This document shows, one piece after another, positions 8,701-16,880 of a stretch of DNA of 64,000 nucleotides. The translations under genes and the position numbers were made by a program. A model generated the notes under the pieces. It was not told the origin of the DNA, did not search any database, and saw nothing but the letters and a program-made list of their open reading frames with translations. Positions within the stretch are counted from its first letter, which is position 1; the number at the start of each line of letters is the position of its first letter. Source of the DNA: SHLQ01 sp964562985 (GTDB lineage: Bacteria > Actinomycetota > Acidimicrobiia > Acidimicrobiales > SHLQ01); NCBI GenBank assembly GCA_964562985.1, contig CAZLWE010000010.1, positions 1 to 64,000 on the forward strand, read 5' to 3'.

Positions 8701-11700
8701 GGAGACGTGAATACGCTCACGAGTTGTGCTGCGACGGTTCGGGTAGGGAACAGTTGCACCCTTACGCAGCGCGCAACCATTCGCCCGGGATCGGCCAGCG
8801 GGCCCTACTCGGTGACCTCCTTCATCAGCTCATTCGACGACGATGGATTGCGAGCGCTCGTCGCGCCGGAGGTCGCTGAGGCATCGAGTATCGCGCCAGT
8901 CGTATTCGACGAGGCCCCGTCGATCGAGGTCGAGGCCACCTTCGACAACGTTGAGAACCTCGGAGATGGCACGTATCGAGTCGGATTCGACTTCAGCGTG
9001 ACCAACACCGGTGATGTCCCGTTGTACGAGGTATCAAGCCCCGACCCGATTCAATCGGCATTCGGAAACAACATCGTTGGCAACACACTCGTCGAGGACT
9101 CGTGTGGCATCGTCAGCTTTGGCAACCCGCTCTCCCCTGATGGGGAGTGCACACGATCCCACGATGTCGTCATCCGACCCCTCGACACCTTGGGGCCCTG
9201 GAACGTCGAGTACGACGTAACCGGACGCTCACCGTCCTTCGCGGTTGTCAATGCGAGCGAGCAAGCAGATTCGCTGACCTTTGAAGAGTCTGTCGGGATT
9301 GAAGTGGAGTCCCGCTTCGAGGCGATCGACAACCGTGGGAATGGAACCTACGACGTGACGATCGCTCTCGAAGTCGAGAACACGAGCGATGTGCCGCTGA
9401 TCGAGGTTGTCGTCGACGACACCATCGCGGCCTACGACCAACTACGAACCGATCGCAGGCTCCGGGTCGACTCGTGCTCCTTCGTCTCCTTCCGCGACCC
9501 GTTAGCTCCAGGAGCAACATGTCGAGTTGAAGTGGACGATGTTGTCGTGCCAGGGGCAGAACTTGGTCCATACTCCGCCACCACAGGGGTAACCGGACGC
9601 TCTCCCTCACAAGTTGCAATTGAGGTCGACACCGATACCCAGGAGATCACGTTCACGGAGCGCCCTCAGGTAACACTCGAGAACCGCATTGCCTCGGTCG
9701 AGACCGTTGAAGCCGAGACCTTCCGAGTGGTGACCGTCCTTGACCTCGAGAACACCGGTGATGTTCGAATCGATGACCTTGACCTCACTCTGGATCTCGA
9801 CCAGATGTTCCCCGACAGCGTGTATCGCATCGACGGAGTCATCAGCGACGACTTCGAGATCAACGAGGGATTCGGTCTTCTCGAGTCCACCAGCATGCTC
9901 GTGCCCGACCAGTCACTCTTCGTTGGTCAATCGGCGTCGGTGATCCTGGTCCTGTCCATCGAGCCGGAGGCCGAAGCCGGGCCGTTTGCGGGTGAGCTAA
10001 GTCTGGTTGGCGTGTCTCCCGCCGAAGCTGAGACCAACGCGGTCATCGACGCCCAGATCGATCTTCCGTCCGTAGCGACCGAGATCGTGGCCCAGTCGGT
10101 CGAGAACAATCAGGATGGCTCGTACACGGTTACGACGAGCTACGGGATTGAGAACGACGGTTCGACCGATCTTGAGTTCGTTCGCCTGCGCGAGAATCTG
10201 GCAGAGATCTACGCCGGAGCTTCCGCCCGGGTTATCGACATCGATTCACCAGACATCACACCATTCGACCTCGAGCAAGGACCACGCGGCGACGACCTCC
10301 TCGAATGGGGAGTGGGTCTTGGTTCTGGCGATCGGGCGATTGTCACCTCGACGGTGCTGGTGACCCCCGGCAACCAACTCGGGCCGTTCCAAACAGCCAT
10401 CGCTGCTTCGGCCCTCTCGCCTGCGGGCACGCCGGTAGCGACCGAGGAACTCGGCATCGACCGCATCGTCTTCGTCGAACAACCGGCGCTCCGAGTCGAG
10501 CAACGCCTGCTTCGCCGCCCGGAATGGAATGTCACCGGCCGCTTCGACGTGACCTTCGGGATCGACGTGATCAACGACGGCGACGTCGAATTGCGAGGTC
10601 TGCAAGTACGTGAGGATCTACTCGCCGCCCTCGGTGCGGACGCCCGAATCAACGTTCGAGACGTCCGTTCCGAAACGCTGACGGTCAACAGCCGATTCGA
10701 TGGCATCGGCCGGCCACCCGTCGAGCCCGAAATCGGTGAGGACGGTGAGGTCATCGAAGAACCGGTTCAGCCACAACGCGACATCGGCGACACTCGCCTC
10801 CTCGGTGGTCTCGACACTCTTGCGGCCGGCGAGACTGCCACGATCGAGGTAGATCTCACGATCACCCCCGAGACCCGCGGAGTCTTCAACACCCGCGTTG
10901 TAGTCGCCGCACGAACCCCAGCTGGAACCGGTGTCGGCTCCGACGGAGATGTGATCGAGGCAACGACACTGACCCGCCTTAGCGTCCAAGGCGAACTCGG
11001 ACTGGCGAAGCGAACGATCGGCGAGCCGTCGGTTCGTCCCGATGGAAGCATCGGAGCGACCTACGAGATCCTGGTCGAGAACGTTGGTCCGTTCCCGTTG
11101 ACCAATGTGGAGGTGCACGACCAGTTGAGCCAGGCGTTCGGCCTCGGTTCCACATTCGTAACCTCCACCGTTCGCGTCGATGCAGGCTCACCATGCGTGG
11201 GCTTTGCAAGCTCCAGCTTCGATGGTGGCGCGGTCGACCCAGTCCTGGTCTCCGGGGCAGAACTCGCACCAAACGAGCAATGTCGAATCCAATACGACGT
11301 CGCCGTGCTTCCGGCGAACGAACTACCTGGACCTTTCCGAAGCTCGGCGTTTGCCATCGCTTCCGACCCCTTCTCCGGCACCGTCATCGATGATTCGACG
11401 GACGGTACGAATACCGATCCCGATGGCAACCAAGAGCCTGGCGACAACGACATCGCAACCGCTGTCCGAGTCGAGGTTCCCGAACCCGCTGTCGAGCTAA
11501 CCGTCGAACCTCTCGAAAGCCTGCCCATCGACCGAGATGGTTGGCATGAGTTTGGTTACCGAATCACGCTCGAGAACACGGGCTCCATCGATATCGACAC
11601 CACTCGCCTGCTCGCCGCACTTGACGATCAATGGGCAGTGCCTTACGAAGTGGTCGGCCTCGCGAGCGAGGACGTGATCGTCAACGACAACTTCGATGGC

Positions 11701-12222
11701 GACCGAAACCCGAATCTTCTCGACCGCCGCAACCGGCTTCGTGCTGGTTCGCAGGCGGAGATCACCGTGCTGTTGCAGTCCGCGGCGCCTCGCGAGGGCG
11801 AGCTTTCGCTCGATCTTGGCTTCTTGGCAACATCGGTCGTCGGCACCCCACTCGAGCTACAGGCAGATACCACGGTGATCGAGACGAGCGGATCGAACAG
11901 CTCATCGCTACGGGAGTGGTTCGATGCAATGACTATCGAAGAGCAGCGCCTCATCGGTCTCGGGGCCGGAGCAATCGCGCTGTTCGTGCTGATCTTTATC
12001 GTCGCCGCTGTCCGCAAGACCCGTCGCCTCCTCGCCAAGCCAGTGAAGGACGAGACCGAGGAGCTCATCGACCTCAGCGAAAGCCAAATCGAAGAGGTCA
12101 TCGATGTTCGAGAAATCGCAGCCGAAGACGACAAGCCTCGCCCGTCGGTCAAGGTCGAAAGCCCAACGGAAGCCCACTACCGCCCCCGACGCCGTCGCGG
12201 CCAGCGACGGGTACGACGCTAG
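5797..12222 (+). CDS. Giant surface protein with ~11 repeated NTGD-type beta domains and a C-terminal anchor
   Basis: About 2141 residues. A signal peptide (MKKLYMMRR, hydrophobic stretch, YAEA) opens the protein. After a non-repeated N-terminal region, ~150-residue modules recur from about residue 500 onward. Each carries a GxYxV...ENTGDVPL signature, usually an SC...PL.PG..C pair, an IRPG..GP segment and a GRSPS turn, and a linker like FEEAPSIEVE. This resembles DUF11/CARDB-like extracellular beta-sandwich repeats. A single membrane helix (LIGLGAGAIALFVLIFIVAAV, ~2051-2072) precedes a ~70-residue charged cytoplasmic tail ending RRRRGQRRVRR. The paired cysteines in most modules suggest intradomain disulfides. 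The start could also be the Met codons at 5812 or 5815. It may be an adhesin or a structural surface protein; function unknown. Confidence 0.85.
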   Translation: MKKLYMMRRNILVMLCAVALAIAAAGVIDYAEASGIHGFSTTWCNAPELIPLAELDIGTVTTTENVVTSRGTSGFVASEGPAIRMNDPGSRVQITFDQPLFFTQLLFDSIDVGDSVRVDASLGDFLQPVDASSVRGSLIRAEEQSAFGLTAEARPQRDGFGQIDLFVGATEVLLTNEGNTPIEVLGAIGCPALELTSETVSSPTWDVERQEFVAQYEISFANRLANPRTAALRLQESEATTTTIDDLTIDFALDSPGFRSARVGDLRLSSDLERRRDIEFDGIGNRSLLDTPLELTDGDDETIRIEVGFTPDFNDPAWSDGVTAPAPSIQIRGSVGDIGVAVGGRLIPNGVDLQASDMLEAPSPSLVIEHELLGEPLSGANGVVTTSERIEVINTGEAAVAELLIDYSLLDLWGEGTQVLAIEGRASGGCAGLFSSAFTGVGLTTVLFDADGLDVDGRCTVDLEAQVLPGIIPDEDGVEYETAISASARSGARQVSDIVAVRTEVAQSSEASISLESTVATNLRDGRYRFAGSLTIQNTGDQDLSGFSSRIDITHGRGNSAEPANVIFEELVGTEECGVVGVPAFADSGMLLSGGATLTPGDTCRFDYSMIIRPGSRVADWQIRGLTTMTTPRGIPIEFRATEERFAIQEAPEVRASVDIADVINIQNGNYILDIDTTLENTGDTPLIGADTVLDAEGLFGARLLSQERTVNTCPAVEGGSPLASSVVPDSCVIRERLIVRPIGQLDGWFIDSEVVGRSTSTVEVRDEATSDEIVFAEAPAIASTLNVLSVDKIDDESLQVRLFGSVENTGDIELRAISNSLNLKTIFNGAAVSIEQIGARGVSISPSFDGVRSPEMFTQRDALPVGTSAQWDMTLIVATGTDPGPFDIVSTAGARSPSRDRVSSPTATTSQAVPIIGVVERSFTSENNNDGTYSIEHVLGVENLGGTDLERINVSSDLENLFDGLILGDVNTLTSCAATVRVGNSCTLTQRATIRPGSASGPYSVTSFISSFDDDGLRALVAPEVAEASSIAPVVFDEAPSIEVEATFDNVENLGDGTYRVGFDFSVTNTGDVPLYEVSSPDPIQSAFGNNIVGNTLVEDSCGIVSFGNPLSPDGECTRSHDVVIRPLDTLGPWNVEYDVTGRSPSFAVVNASEQADSLTFEESVGIEVESRFEAIDNRGNGTYDVTIALEVENTSDVPLIEVVVDDTIAAYDQLRTDRRLRVDSCSFVSFRDPLAPGATCRVEVDDVVVPGAELGPYSATTGVTGRSPSQVAIEVDTDTQEITFTERPQVTLENRIASVETVEAETFRVVTVLDLENTGDVRIDDLDLTLDLDQMFPDSVYRIDGVISDDFEINEGFGLLESTSMLVPDQSLFVGQSASVILVLSIEPEAEAGPFAGELSLVGVSPAEAETNAVIDAQIDLPSVATEIVAQSVENNQDGSYTVTTSYGIENDGSTDLEFVRLRENLAEIYAGASARVIDIDSPDITPFDLEQGPRGDDLLEWGVGLGSGDRAIVTSTVLVTPGNQLGPFQTAIAASALSPAGTPVATEELGIDRIVFVEQPALRVEQRLLRRPEWNVTGRFDVTFGIDVINDGDVELRGLQVREDLLAALGADARINVRDVRSETLTVNSRFDGIGRPPVEPEIGEDGEVIEEPVQPQRDIGDTRLLGGLDTLAAGETATIEVDLTITPETRGVFNTRVVVAARTPAGTGVGSDGDVIEATTLTRLSVQGELGLAKRTIGEPSVRPDGSIGATYEILVENVGPFPLTNVEVHDQLSQAFGLGSTFVTSTVRVDAGSPCVGFASSSFDGGAVDPVLVSGAELAPNEQCRIQYDVAVLPANELPGPFRSSAFAIASDPFSGTVIDDSTDGTNTDPDGNQEPGDNDIATAVRVEVPEPAVELTVEPLESLPIDRDGWHEFGYRITLENTGSIDIDTTRLLAALDDQWAVPYEVVGLASEDVIVNDNFDGDRNPNLLDRRNRLRAGSQAEITVLLQSAAPREGELSLDLGFLATSVVGTPLELQADTTVIETSGSNSSSLREWFDAMTIEEQRLIGLGAGAIALFVLIFIVAAVRKTRRLLAKPVKDETEELIDLSESQIEEVIDVREIAAEDDKPRPSVKVESPTEAHYRPRRRRGQRRVRR

Positions 12223-12228
12223 ATCTTT

Positions 12229-12690
12229 CTAGTCGCCGCTTGACGGAACGTTGTTGGCCTCGATGGCCATCACCTGATCGATACGACGTTGGTGTCGTCC
12301 ACCCTCGAACTCCGTCGTTGCGAAAAGCTCGACAATCTCTTCGGCCAAGCCGAGTCCCACGACTCGTCCGCCAATCGACAACACGTTTGCGTCGTTGTGC
12401 GACCGAGCCAGGCGGGCCGTGTAGAGACAATTGCACAAGGCAGCGCGGATGCCGCGGACCTTGTTCGCGGCGAGCTGTTCGCCCTGGCCGGAGCCGCCGA
12501 TAACGATGCCCCAGTCGGCTTCGCCCCCCACGACCGCCTCGCCAACCGCCGCACAATACGACGGATAGTCGACGGGCTCGGTGCTATCGGTACCGAGGTC
12601 GATAGTTTCATGACCTGCAGCCGAAAGAAACGATAGGAGGTGGGTTTTGAGGTCGTAGCCAGCGTGATCGCTGCCGAGGGCTATGCGCAT
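12229..12690 (-). CDS. rpiB: Ribose-5-phosphate isomerase B
   Basis: A 153-residue RpiB/LacAB-family sugar-phosphate isomerase that interconverts ribose 5-phosphate and ribulose 5-phosphate. It begins MRIALGSDHAGYDLK, the family's substrate-binding start. The active-site loop reads GGSGQGEQLAANKVRGIRAAL. This is the mycobacterial-type loop (GGSGxGEQ), which lacks the Cys base of the E. coli enzyme (CGTGIG) and is thought to use the Glu instead. The ATG at 12690 is chosen because the family starts there. The 3' end is only 6 bp from the end of the convergent giant surface gene. Confidence 0.94.
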   Translation of the reverse strand: MRIALGSDHAGYDLKTHLLSFLSAAGHETIDLGTDSTEPVDYPSYCAAVGEAVVGGEADWGIVIGGSGQGEQLAANKVRGIRAALCNCLYTARLARSHNDANVLSIGGRVVGLGLAEEIVELFATTEFEGGRHQRRIDQVMAIEANNVPSSGD

Positions 12691-12852
12691 AGTCGTATTC
12701 TTCCCGACCACGCGACAAACCTCCACTTGAAGAACTTCAACCGGTTACAGCTCGCGAAAGGATTGTCGGTCATCGCTGCCGGATATAGGCCGATCGGACC
12801 CACTTTCTCTAGGGGTGTACACCTTTCGTGGAAACCTGCCGATAGCCAAGGT

Positions 12853-13491
12853 ATGAAACTGTGGAGTCGCATTGGTCGCGCCCGACGTACGCGCAAAGAA
12901 AAGTCACGCCGCGAGCGCGGCGCGGCGTTGATCGAGTTTGCCCTGGTCGCTCCAATTTTCTTCGCAGTTGTCTTTGGCGGTATCGAGGTTGGTCTCATGG
13001 CCCGCGGCTACCTCGGTTTGCAAGATGTTGGCCGCAACGCCGCGCGGATAGCGGCGGTCGAACGAAACGACATCAACGCAGATCTCGCAGTTGCGCAGGC
13101 CATCGACAACAGATTGAGCCGCCTCACCGGCAACCTGACGCGAGTAGTGATTTACAACGCTCCGAACCTGTCCAGCAACGTCACCGATATCAACATGGGC
13201 AGCTGTGTGGATATGACTAACTCGGGTACCCCGGGCCAGTGCACCGTCTATACCGGAGCTGCGCTTGACGCGTTGATCGCTGGCGGGCCGGTAATGCCAA
13301 TGCCTGATGGCGCTCCTTGCGGTCCTACGGGTTCGGGACCTGTCGATGGTTTCTTGCCCTGCAATCGCATGGAAGACAGCTTCATCGGGGTCTACATCGA
13401 ATATGACCATCGCTCCGTGACCGGATTCTTCAACACGGTCACACTGCGGTCGGACACGGTACAAGTGATCGAGGCTGATTTTAATGCATAG
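12853..13491 (+). CDS. TadE-like pseudopilin
   Basis: A 212-residue protein with the TadE signature: a basic N-terminus (RTRKEKSRRERG), then GAALIEFALVAPIFFAVVFG, where Glu follows the hydrophobic start as in prepilin-like proteins, then one membrane helix and GRNAARIAAVER. The rest is an extracytoplasmic domain with several Cys. TadE proteins are minor components of Flp/Tad pili. No tadA, tadB, tadC, tadZ or flp gene is visible in the window. The ATG at 12853 was chosen because upstream in-frame sequence has no TadE character. A second TadE-like gene overlaps its end by 8 bp. Confidence 0.85.
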   Translation: MKLWSRIGRARRTRKEKSRRERGAALIEFALVAPIFFAVVFGGIEVGLMARGYLGLQDVGRNAARIAAVERNDINADLAVAQAIDNRLSRLTGNLTRVVIYNAPNLSSNVTDINMGSCVDMTNSGTPGQCTVYTGAALDALIAGGPVMPMPDGAPCGPTGSGPVDGFLPCNRMEDSFIGVYIEYDHRSVTGFFNTVTLRSDTVQVIEADFNA

Positions 13492-14704
13492 GCAAGCCGA
13501 ATCTGACGCCGACAAGCGCACCATGCGTTCTCATCGCCCCCCTCGTTGCGATAGAGATCGCGGAGCGGTGCTCGTTGAAGCAGCCCTTGCTATCCCATTG
13601 CTCATGTTCGTCATTCTCGGGGCATTCGAGTTTGGCATTGGTTGGGAAACCCGATCGGCGACCAGCAGCGCAATTCGCACAGGCCTCCTGCAGGCGTCAG
13701 CTGAACCCGATAATCCCGACACCGACCTACGAATCCTGCAATCCGTTATCGGCGAGATTGGGGCAGGCAACGCAAACCAGATCAACTGGGTAATTATCTA
13801 CGACGCGTCAGCGAACATGGGCGATCAGGCGATGACCATCGATGCGTGCGCCATGACGGTCGGCGGCGCTGGTGGCAGAGCGGGGGAGTGCGTGGCCTAC
13901 GGCCCGGCGCTGATCCAACAAGTCGCTACCGCTACGGACACCATGGCGATTGAGGACATGCTTTCAAATGCCGCTACCTGCGATACCTCAGCTATCGACC
14001 GGCACTTCTGCGCCACAAGCCGAACCTTCGATGCAATGACCGGTGATAGACGCGATATTCAGGTTGGGGTGGCCTTGCAGTATCAGCACCAGTGGTTGAC
14101 AGGCATTCTTCCCTTCGATGCCCCGCTCTTCCATGAATCGCAGTCGTCGTCAACCTTCCGGGTCGACGGCGTGACCATCACCCCGAACGCCAATATCACC
14201 GGGCCTGGGACTGTTGTGGCCAACGAGAACTTTGCTTCGGGGGTGCCGGCAGATGTTACTGGCGGAAGCGTTCCCCCCGGCGTTGATACCGATGGGGACG
14301 GAACCCTCGACACGTTCTATTTGGAGCCAGCACTCAGCACGGTCGCCGGACCTCGACATGGCCAAAACACCACGATCAGCGTGGATGTCGGCACCCAGTC
14401 CATCGTGTGTATCGAGCTCGACCTCATCTTGTTTGGTGGCTGGGACACCGTTACAGGGGACCGAATCGAAATTGCACTCGCCCAGACCGGAGAGACCGAG
14501 ACTTTCGACAACTTCACTGCCAATGAAACCACGAACGATGGCATCTTGGGTATGTCTGTGCAGGCCCACGCGGACAGCATTCCGAGGACCTGTTTCGACG
14601 TGATGGGCAATGGTCCAACAGTCGACCTCGTGATTACGTCGAACACCTCACAACCTAGCGCGACATTCGGCATCAATAGCTACCGGACTGAAACGGCCAA
14701 CTAG
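13484..14704 (+). CDS. TadE-like protein with large C-terminal beta domain
   Basis: 406 residues, overlapping the previous gene by 8 bp and so probably co-translated. The N-terminus has the TadE-type motif GAVLVEAALAIPLLMFVILG, with a Glu after the leader-like segment, one helix, and SATSSAIRTGLLQAS. Residues ~60-220 form a Cys-containing TadE domain. A ~180-residue extension follows, with DTDGDGTLDTFYLEPA (thrombospondin-type-3/Ca-binding-like acidic loop) and beta-strand-rich sequence similar in style to carbohydrate-binding or lectin-like domains. The extension is much longer than in classical TadE. It may be a pilus-tip or surface-display form; its partner machinery is not in this window. 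Confidence 0.78.
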   Translation: MHRQAESDADKRTMRSHRPPRCDRDRGAVLVEAALAIPLLMFVILGAFEFGIGWETRSATSSAIRTGLLQASAEPDNPDTDLRILQSVIGEIGAGNANQINWVIIYDASANMGDQAMTIDACAMTVGGAGGRAGECVAYGPALIQQVATATDTMAIEDMLSNAATCDTSAIDRHFCATSRTFDAMTGDRRDIQVGVALQYQHQWLTGILPFDAPLFHESQSSSTFRVDGVTITPNANITGPGTVVANENFASGVPADVTGGSVPPGVDTDGDGTLDTFYLEPALSTVAGPRHGQNTTISVDVGTQSIVCIELDLILFGGWDTVTGDRIEIALAQTGETETFDNFTANETTNDGILGMSVQAHADSIPRTCFDVMGNGPTVDLVITSNTSQPSATFGINSYRTETAN

Positions 14705-14722
14705 GAACGCCGCTCTCGCTGG

Positions 14723-15745
14723 CTACCCGAGGGTTGCCGCCCAAGGGTTCTCGGCCAAATAGTCTCCCGCGTCTCGAGGTTCGGGCTCGTCGAATCCGAC
14801 CGGTAGCCACAGGGTGCCTTCTACGGAACCGACGTAGACCTCCCAATTGTAGATCCCCCGGAAGGCCCGCTCATCCAGGCGGAGCATTTCCGCGTATGCC
14901 AGTACGGCATTGCCGTAGTGGTCGCTGTTGTTGTACCCCCAAAGACCGGCTCGAATGTCCTCCAAGCCACCGCGCTGCACCAGATAGCGAGCGGCACCGG
15001 GAATCGCGTCGGCGGGATTGAGCACGTCGCCTCCCTGGCTGACCTCGGGCCAGGTTGTCGGGAGGAATTGCATTGGGCCGAGGGCCCCGGCGGAGCTGAC
15101 GCCATCGATACGACCCATCACCGTCTCGATCAAGTTGATCCCGGCGAGGACCTCCCAGTCGATACCGGTCTCTTCCCCACCGCGCTGGTAGTGGCTGAGC
15201 AGTACCTCCATTGGAGCGGGGTCGATGATGCGCCAACCGGGCACACGTTCGCCGCGCGGAGCACCGGAATGCAAGAGCCCGAGCTCATTTCGGGCTTCGA
15301 TATGCAGCTCACCGATCCGGGCATAGTCGTCGGGCAGCCCAGCGAGGAACGGTTCTTGCCAGTCGGGCTGACGTAACAAGGTACGCACGATCAACTGCTC
15401 GGCGTGGCCAAGGTCGGCCCAATCGTCCTGTGTCGACCCTTCGGCTCGCAGACCGTCCTGAACGGCGACAAACATCGCGATCGCCTCGTCCGCGGTACTT
15501 GGTGCTGGCGGAACGGGTCGACCATTGAACGCCCGTACGACGTCAACAGGGGCGATCGTGGTGGTGGAAGTGGTCGTCGTTGTGGTTGGCGCGGCCGTTG
15601 TGGTTGTCTCGTCCACCTGCGGGGCTGCTACGGCCTGACCTGTCGAGGCCTCTGTGCCGTCGTCCGCGCTGCAGCCCGCAAGGATGAGGGCACTCACAAG
15701 GGAGGCGGCACCGAGTTTCGATACCGCTTTGGGGGGTTTACGCAT
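14723..15745 (-). CDS. Lytic murein transglycosylase, lipoprotein
   Basis: A 340-residue lipoprotein. The signal peptide ends in the lipobox LILAGC, followed by a Thr-rich linker. The catalytic domain (residues ~170-300) shows INLIETVMGRIDGVSSAGALGPMQFLPTTW in sequence, with the catalytic Glu in NLIET and the GxxGPMQFxPxTW motif of SLT/MltB-type enzymes. A later motif is AAGYLV-like (AARYLVQRGG). These enzymes cleave the MurNAc-GlcNAc bond with 1,6-anhydro product formation. It acts outside the membrane. Its convergent neighbour ends 18 bp away. Confidence 0.9.
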   Translation of the reverse strand: MRKPPKAVSKLGAASLVSALILAGCSADDGTEASTGQAVAAPQVDETTTTAAPTTTTTTSTTTIAPVDVVRAFNGRPVPPAPSTADEAIAMFVAVQDGLRAEGSTQDDWADLGHAEQLIVRTLLRQPDWQEPFLAGLPDDYARIGELHIEARNELGLLHSGAPRGERVPGWRIIDPAPMEVLLSHYQRGGEETGIDWEVLAGINLIETVMGRIDGVSSAGALGPMQFLPTTWPEVSQGGDVLNPADAIPGAARYLVQRGGLEDIRAGLWGYNNSDHYGNAVLAYAEMLRLDERAFRGIYNWEVYVGSVEGTLWLPVGFDEPEPRDAGDYLAENPWAATLG

Positions 15746-15802
15746 TTCTCTAGTTTGGACTGACGCACCCCTTTGTGGGTGTCATGCCCTAGCCTGGTCT
15801 GA

Positions 15803-16261
15803 ATGGACCAAACTCGCCGCTTCAACGTGGCGCGCCTCTGGGAAGAGTACGGGACCCGGTTGGTGCGATTTGGTGGGGTCACAATCGTTTCCACCATCGT
15901 TGGCCTCATTACCCTTTTTGTCTGCCTCAGCGTGCTCAACATGAGCGGCGTGGTCGCCAACTTCTGGTCGGTGGTGCTCAGCACCCCGCCCGCGTACTAC
16001 CTCAATCGGGCCTACGTTTGGGGCCGAGGCACCACCGATCACAGTGCTTCTCGCGAAGTCGGACCATTCTGGATCATGACATTGCTCGGTTGGGTCGTGT
16101 CCACGATCGCCATCGCCATCGCCGATACGCAGACCGACTCAGACATTGCCTTGCTGGTCGTGCAGATGGCATCGTTCGGGGCCTTGTGGATCGTGAAGTT
16201 TGCGTTCCTCGAGAAGGTCCTGTGGCCCGACTCTGACTCACGTGTCAGCGAAACCCTCTGA
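15803..16261 (+). CDS. GtrA-like membrane protein
   Basis: 152 residues with four predicted membrane helices, the size and layout of the GtrA family. It begins with a basic segment (EEYGTRLVRFGGVTIVSTIVG), the RF.xVG start typical of GtrA. The second helix ends in AYYLNRAYVW, the conserved xYxLNRxWVF motif. GtrA proteins are thought to help move or handle polyprenyl-linked sugars for surface glycans. The next gene (methyltransferase) overlaps by 20 bp. The context with the glycosyltransferase genes that follow supports a role in glycan assembly. Confidence 0.88.
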   Translation: MDQTRRFNVARLWEEYGTRLVRFGGVTIVSTIVGLITLFVCLSVLNMSGVVANFWSVVLSTPPAYYLNRAYVWGRGTTDHSASREVGPFWIMTLLGWVVSTIAIAIADTQTDSDIALLVVQMASFGALWIVKFAFLEKVLWPDSDSRVSETL

Positions 16262-16880
16262 GCTGACTCCTCGCGACGTCGAAAACGCACGCGCCGCGCG
16301 AGGGTTTATGCCCGACGACGAAGGAGCGGCGCTTCATCGCTTCGCTTCAAGCTGCCCGGCCGCCGGTCCGTTTCTCGAAGTAGGTAGCTACTGCGGCAAG
16401 TCGGCCATCTACCTCGGTGCAGCTGCGAGGGATTCCGGAAGGCTGCTCTTCGCGCTCGACCATCACCGAGGCTCCGAAGAGAACCAAGTCGGTTGGGAAT
16501 GGCACGAGCCCGACCTCGTCGATCCTGATCTCGGGCTGCTCGACACCTTGCCGATCTTTCGTCGGACCATTCATGACGCCGGGCTTGAAGCGACCGTCAT
16601 CGCGCTCATCGGTGACTCACCAGCTATCGCGACCGTGTGGGAGACACCGCTCGCTTTGCTCTTTATTGATGGGGGACACGGGGAGAAACCCGCGCATCTC
16701 GACTACGAGGGCTGGGCCCCAAAGATCGTCCCCGGTGGCACGTTGTTGATCCACGACGTGTTTCCAGACCCCGCCGACGGCGGTCGTCCGCCCTACGAGA
16801 TCTATCTCCGGGCCCTCGACGACGGCTTCACCGACATCGAGACCGTTGGTTCCCTCCGGGCCCTTAGCGCTCCCGGCTAG
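16242..16880 (+). CDS. Class I SAM methyltransferase (Methyltransf_24 type)
   Basis: About 212 residues. The SAM-binding fold opens with GPFLEVGSYCGKSAIYLGAAA, followed by LLFALDHHRGSEENQ, then LALLFIDGGHGEKPAHLDYEGW and GGTLLIHDVF. This is the arrangement of the small methyltransferase-24 group found in surface sugar clusters. The GTG at 16242 overlaps the end of the GtrA-like gene; the later ATG at 16308 would remove part of the N-terminal helix region. The substrate is unknown. The 3' end overlaps the convergent toroid gene by 4 bp. Confidence 0.82.
   Translation: MSAKPSELTPRDVENARAARGFMPDDEGAALHRFASSCPAAGPFLEVGSYCGKSAIYLGAAARDSGRLLFALDHHRGSEENQVGWEWHEPDLVDPDLGLLDTLPIFRRTIHDAGLEATVIALIGDSPAIATVWETPLALLFIDGGHGEKPAHLDYEGWAPKIVPGGTLLIHDVFPDPADGGRPPYEIYLRALDDGFTDIETVGSLRALSAPG

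Noticed and set aside
12814..12823. 10-bp perfect palindrome GGTGTACACC upstream of the TadE-like gene
   Set aside because: Too short to distinguish from chance in a divergent promoter; no matching second site seen.
15761..15781. Hairpin CACCC-CTTTGT-GGGTG between the transglycosylase and GtrA genes
   Set aside because: Only a 5-bp stem and no T-run; not enough to call a terminator or operator.
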